8,347 nt of DNA from Phycisphaerae bacterium (lineage in GTDB: Bacteria > Planctomycetota > Phycisphaerae > Sedimentisphaerales > Anaerobacaceae): NCBI GenBank assembly GCA_030630315.1, contig DAOVNI010000053.1, forward strand, positions 1-8,347. The letters run 5' to 3'. The position numbers were made by a program, and so were the translations under genes. The notes beneath the pieces are model-generated. The model did no database searches. It was not told the DNA's origin and saw nothing but the letters and a program-made list of their open reading frames with translations. Below, in pieces: positions 7,863 through 8,347 of this stretch (positions are counted from its first letter, which is position 1; each line of letters opens with the position of its first letter).

Positions 7863-8347
7863 GGGGCCATCTGCAGCGTCATTCTGCCATCGGCGGTCCG
7901 ACCGGCAAATGCAATATTGCTTTTTGTCGGTACATCGAGCTGCGGGAACTTTTCGCCGCCGGGCACAACCATAAAGGCCGACGTCATATTGAACATACGG
8001 ACATAATTTAAGGTGCCGACACAATCGGCCTGTTTGCTGTTGGGAATCGCGTCCAGGGCGGCCTTCATCTCCGAGCCGATCTTTTTGGGACCGCCGGCCT
8101 TGACCTGGTCGATGAGCTCGCGAATCGTTTTATCCGTATCGCCGCCAATCGAATACACGCAATAGCCATCTAACAAAGCCCATCGGTAATTCAGCGCATC
8201 ACCCCACATCTTCTTGAGCATCTGGCTTTGCGGCGAATCCTCATCACCCATCTTGAATACCACTTTAGCCGCGTCGATGCTGACCCCTTTATAAGTGCCG
8301 GCATCACGTTCAACCTTGACATCCATCTCCATGCCCAACCCTTTATA
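7802..8347 (-). CDS. Unrecognised protein, 5' end beyond the window, probably frameshifted near the C-terminus
   Basis: The frame is open to the right edge (it reads YKGLGMEMDVKVERDAGTYK from 8347), so the start lies outside and the TTG at 8338 is not a real start. About 181 residues are visible. The sequence alternates strand-like and helical segments (GTYKGVSIDAAKVVFKMG; MLKKMWGDALNYRWALLDGY; CVYSIGGDTDKTIRELIDQV; NYVRMFNMTSAFMVVPGGEK), with no catalytic motif I know and no membrane helix in the visible part. Near the end, after TLQMAP, the reading becomes unlike the rest (TQEAFAGNQICVRETYPTD, stop 7802-7804). The neighbouring frame has a better continuation to 7738. The product may be a periplasmic or exported protein of a planctomycete-type family, but that is a guess. 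Confidence 0.7.
   Translation of the reverse strand, partial: YKGLGMEMDVKVERDAGTYKGVSIDAAKVVFKMGDEDSPQSQMLKKMWGDALNYRWALLDGYCVYSIGGDTDKTIRELIDQVKAGGPKKIGSEMKAALDAIPNSKQADCVGTLNYVRMFNMTSAFMVVPGGEKFPQLDVPTKSNIAFAGRTADGRMTLQMAPTQEAFAGNQICVRETYPTD

Overview
All convincing genes in this window lie on the minus strand, so they read from right to left. The mix of genes suggests an environmental planctomycete, perhaps of the Phycisphaerae/Sedimentisphaerales: a secreted S9 peptidase with a WD40-like propeller, a heme-motif hybrid-free histidine kinase, an FG-GAP/VCBS secreted protein, a membrane-anchored TPR protein and a bacterial-type AspRS. The taxon is an inference from protein style, not from a marker gene. 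GC content looks close to 50%, with a visibly AT-richer patch around 3880-4614.

Layout in order of transcription (right to left). At 7738-8347 is the 3' part of an unrecognised gene that runs off the right edge and has a probable one-base frameshift near its end; a perfect 24-bp palindrome (7679-7702) follows it. At 7234-7626 is a small secreted FG-GAP protein that looks like the two ends of a larger protein joined by an internal deletion. At 6718-7149 is a two-helix membrane protein of unknown function. The intergenic stretch 6430-6717 holds a 71-bp pair of inverted REP-like hairpins. At 4615-6429 is intact aspS, with residues that suggest a non-discriminating AspRS. At 3845-4555 is a TPR-type membrane-anchored protein, followed at 3642-3863 by a broken second copy of the aspS 3' end. 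At 1989-3617 is a membrane histidine kinase with a CxxCH heme motif in its extracytoplasmic domain. At 1-1929 is an S9-family peptidase cut by the left edge.

The most unusual parts are two insertion scars. First, a 93-bp element with 12-bp terminal inverted repeats sits exactly at the start codon of the peptidase gene. It is flanked by a duplicated ACGCAT that contains the start codon, and the whole insert is stop-free and in frame, so it can add 33 residues before the signal peptide. Second, the aspS remnant matches the intact aspS end over 107 bp perfectly but is only about 77% identical over the next 90 bp, with differences spaced by threes. This means the remnant (or the intact tail) came from a diverged aspS allele, and the TPR gene between the two copies probably arrived with it.

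The genes do not form one obvious pathway. The kinase and peptidase are 59 bp apart and may be co-transcribed. aspS was probably once the direct upstream neighbour of the kinase, before the TPR segment came in. No response regulator, CRISPR array, tRNA, rRNA or transposase gene was seen.
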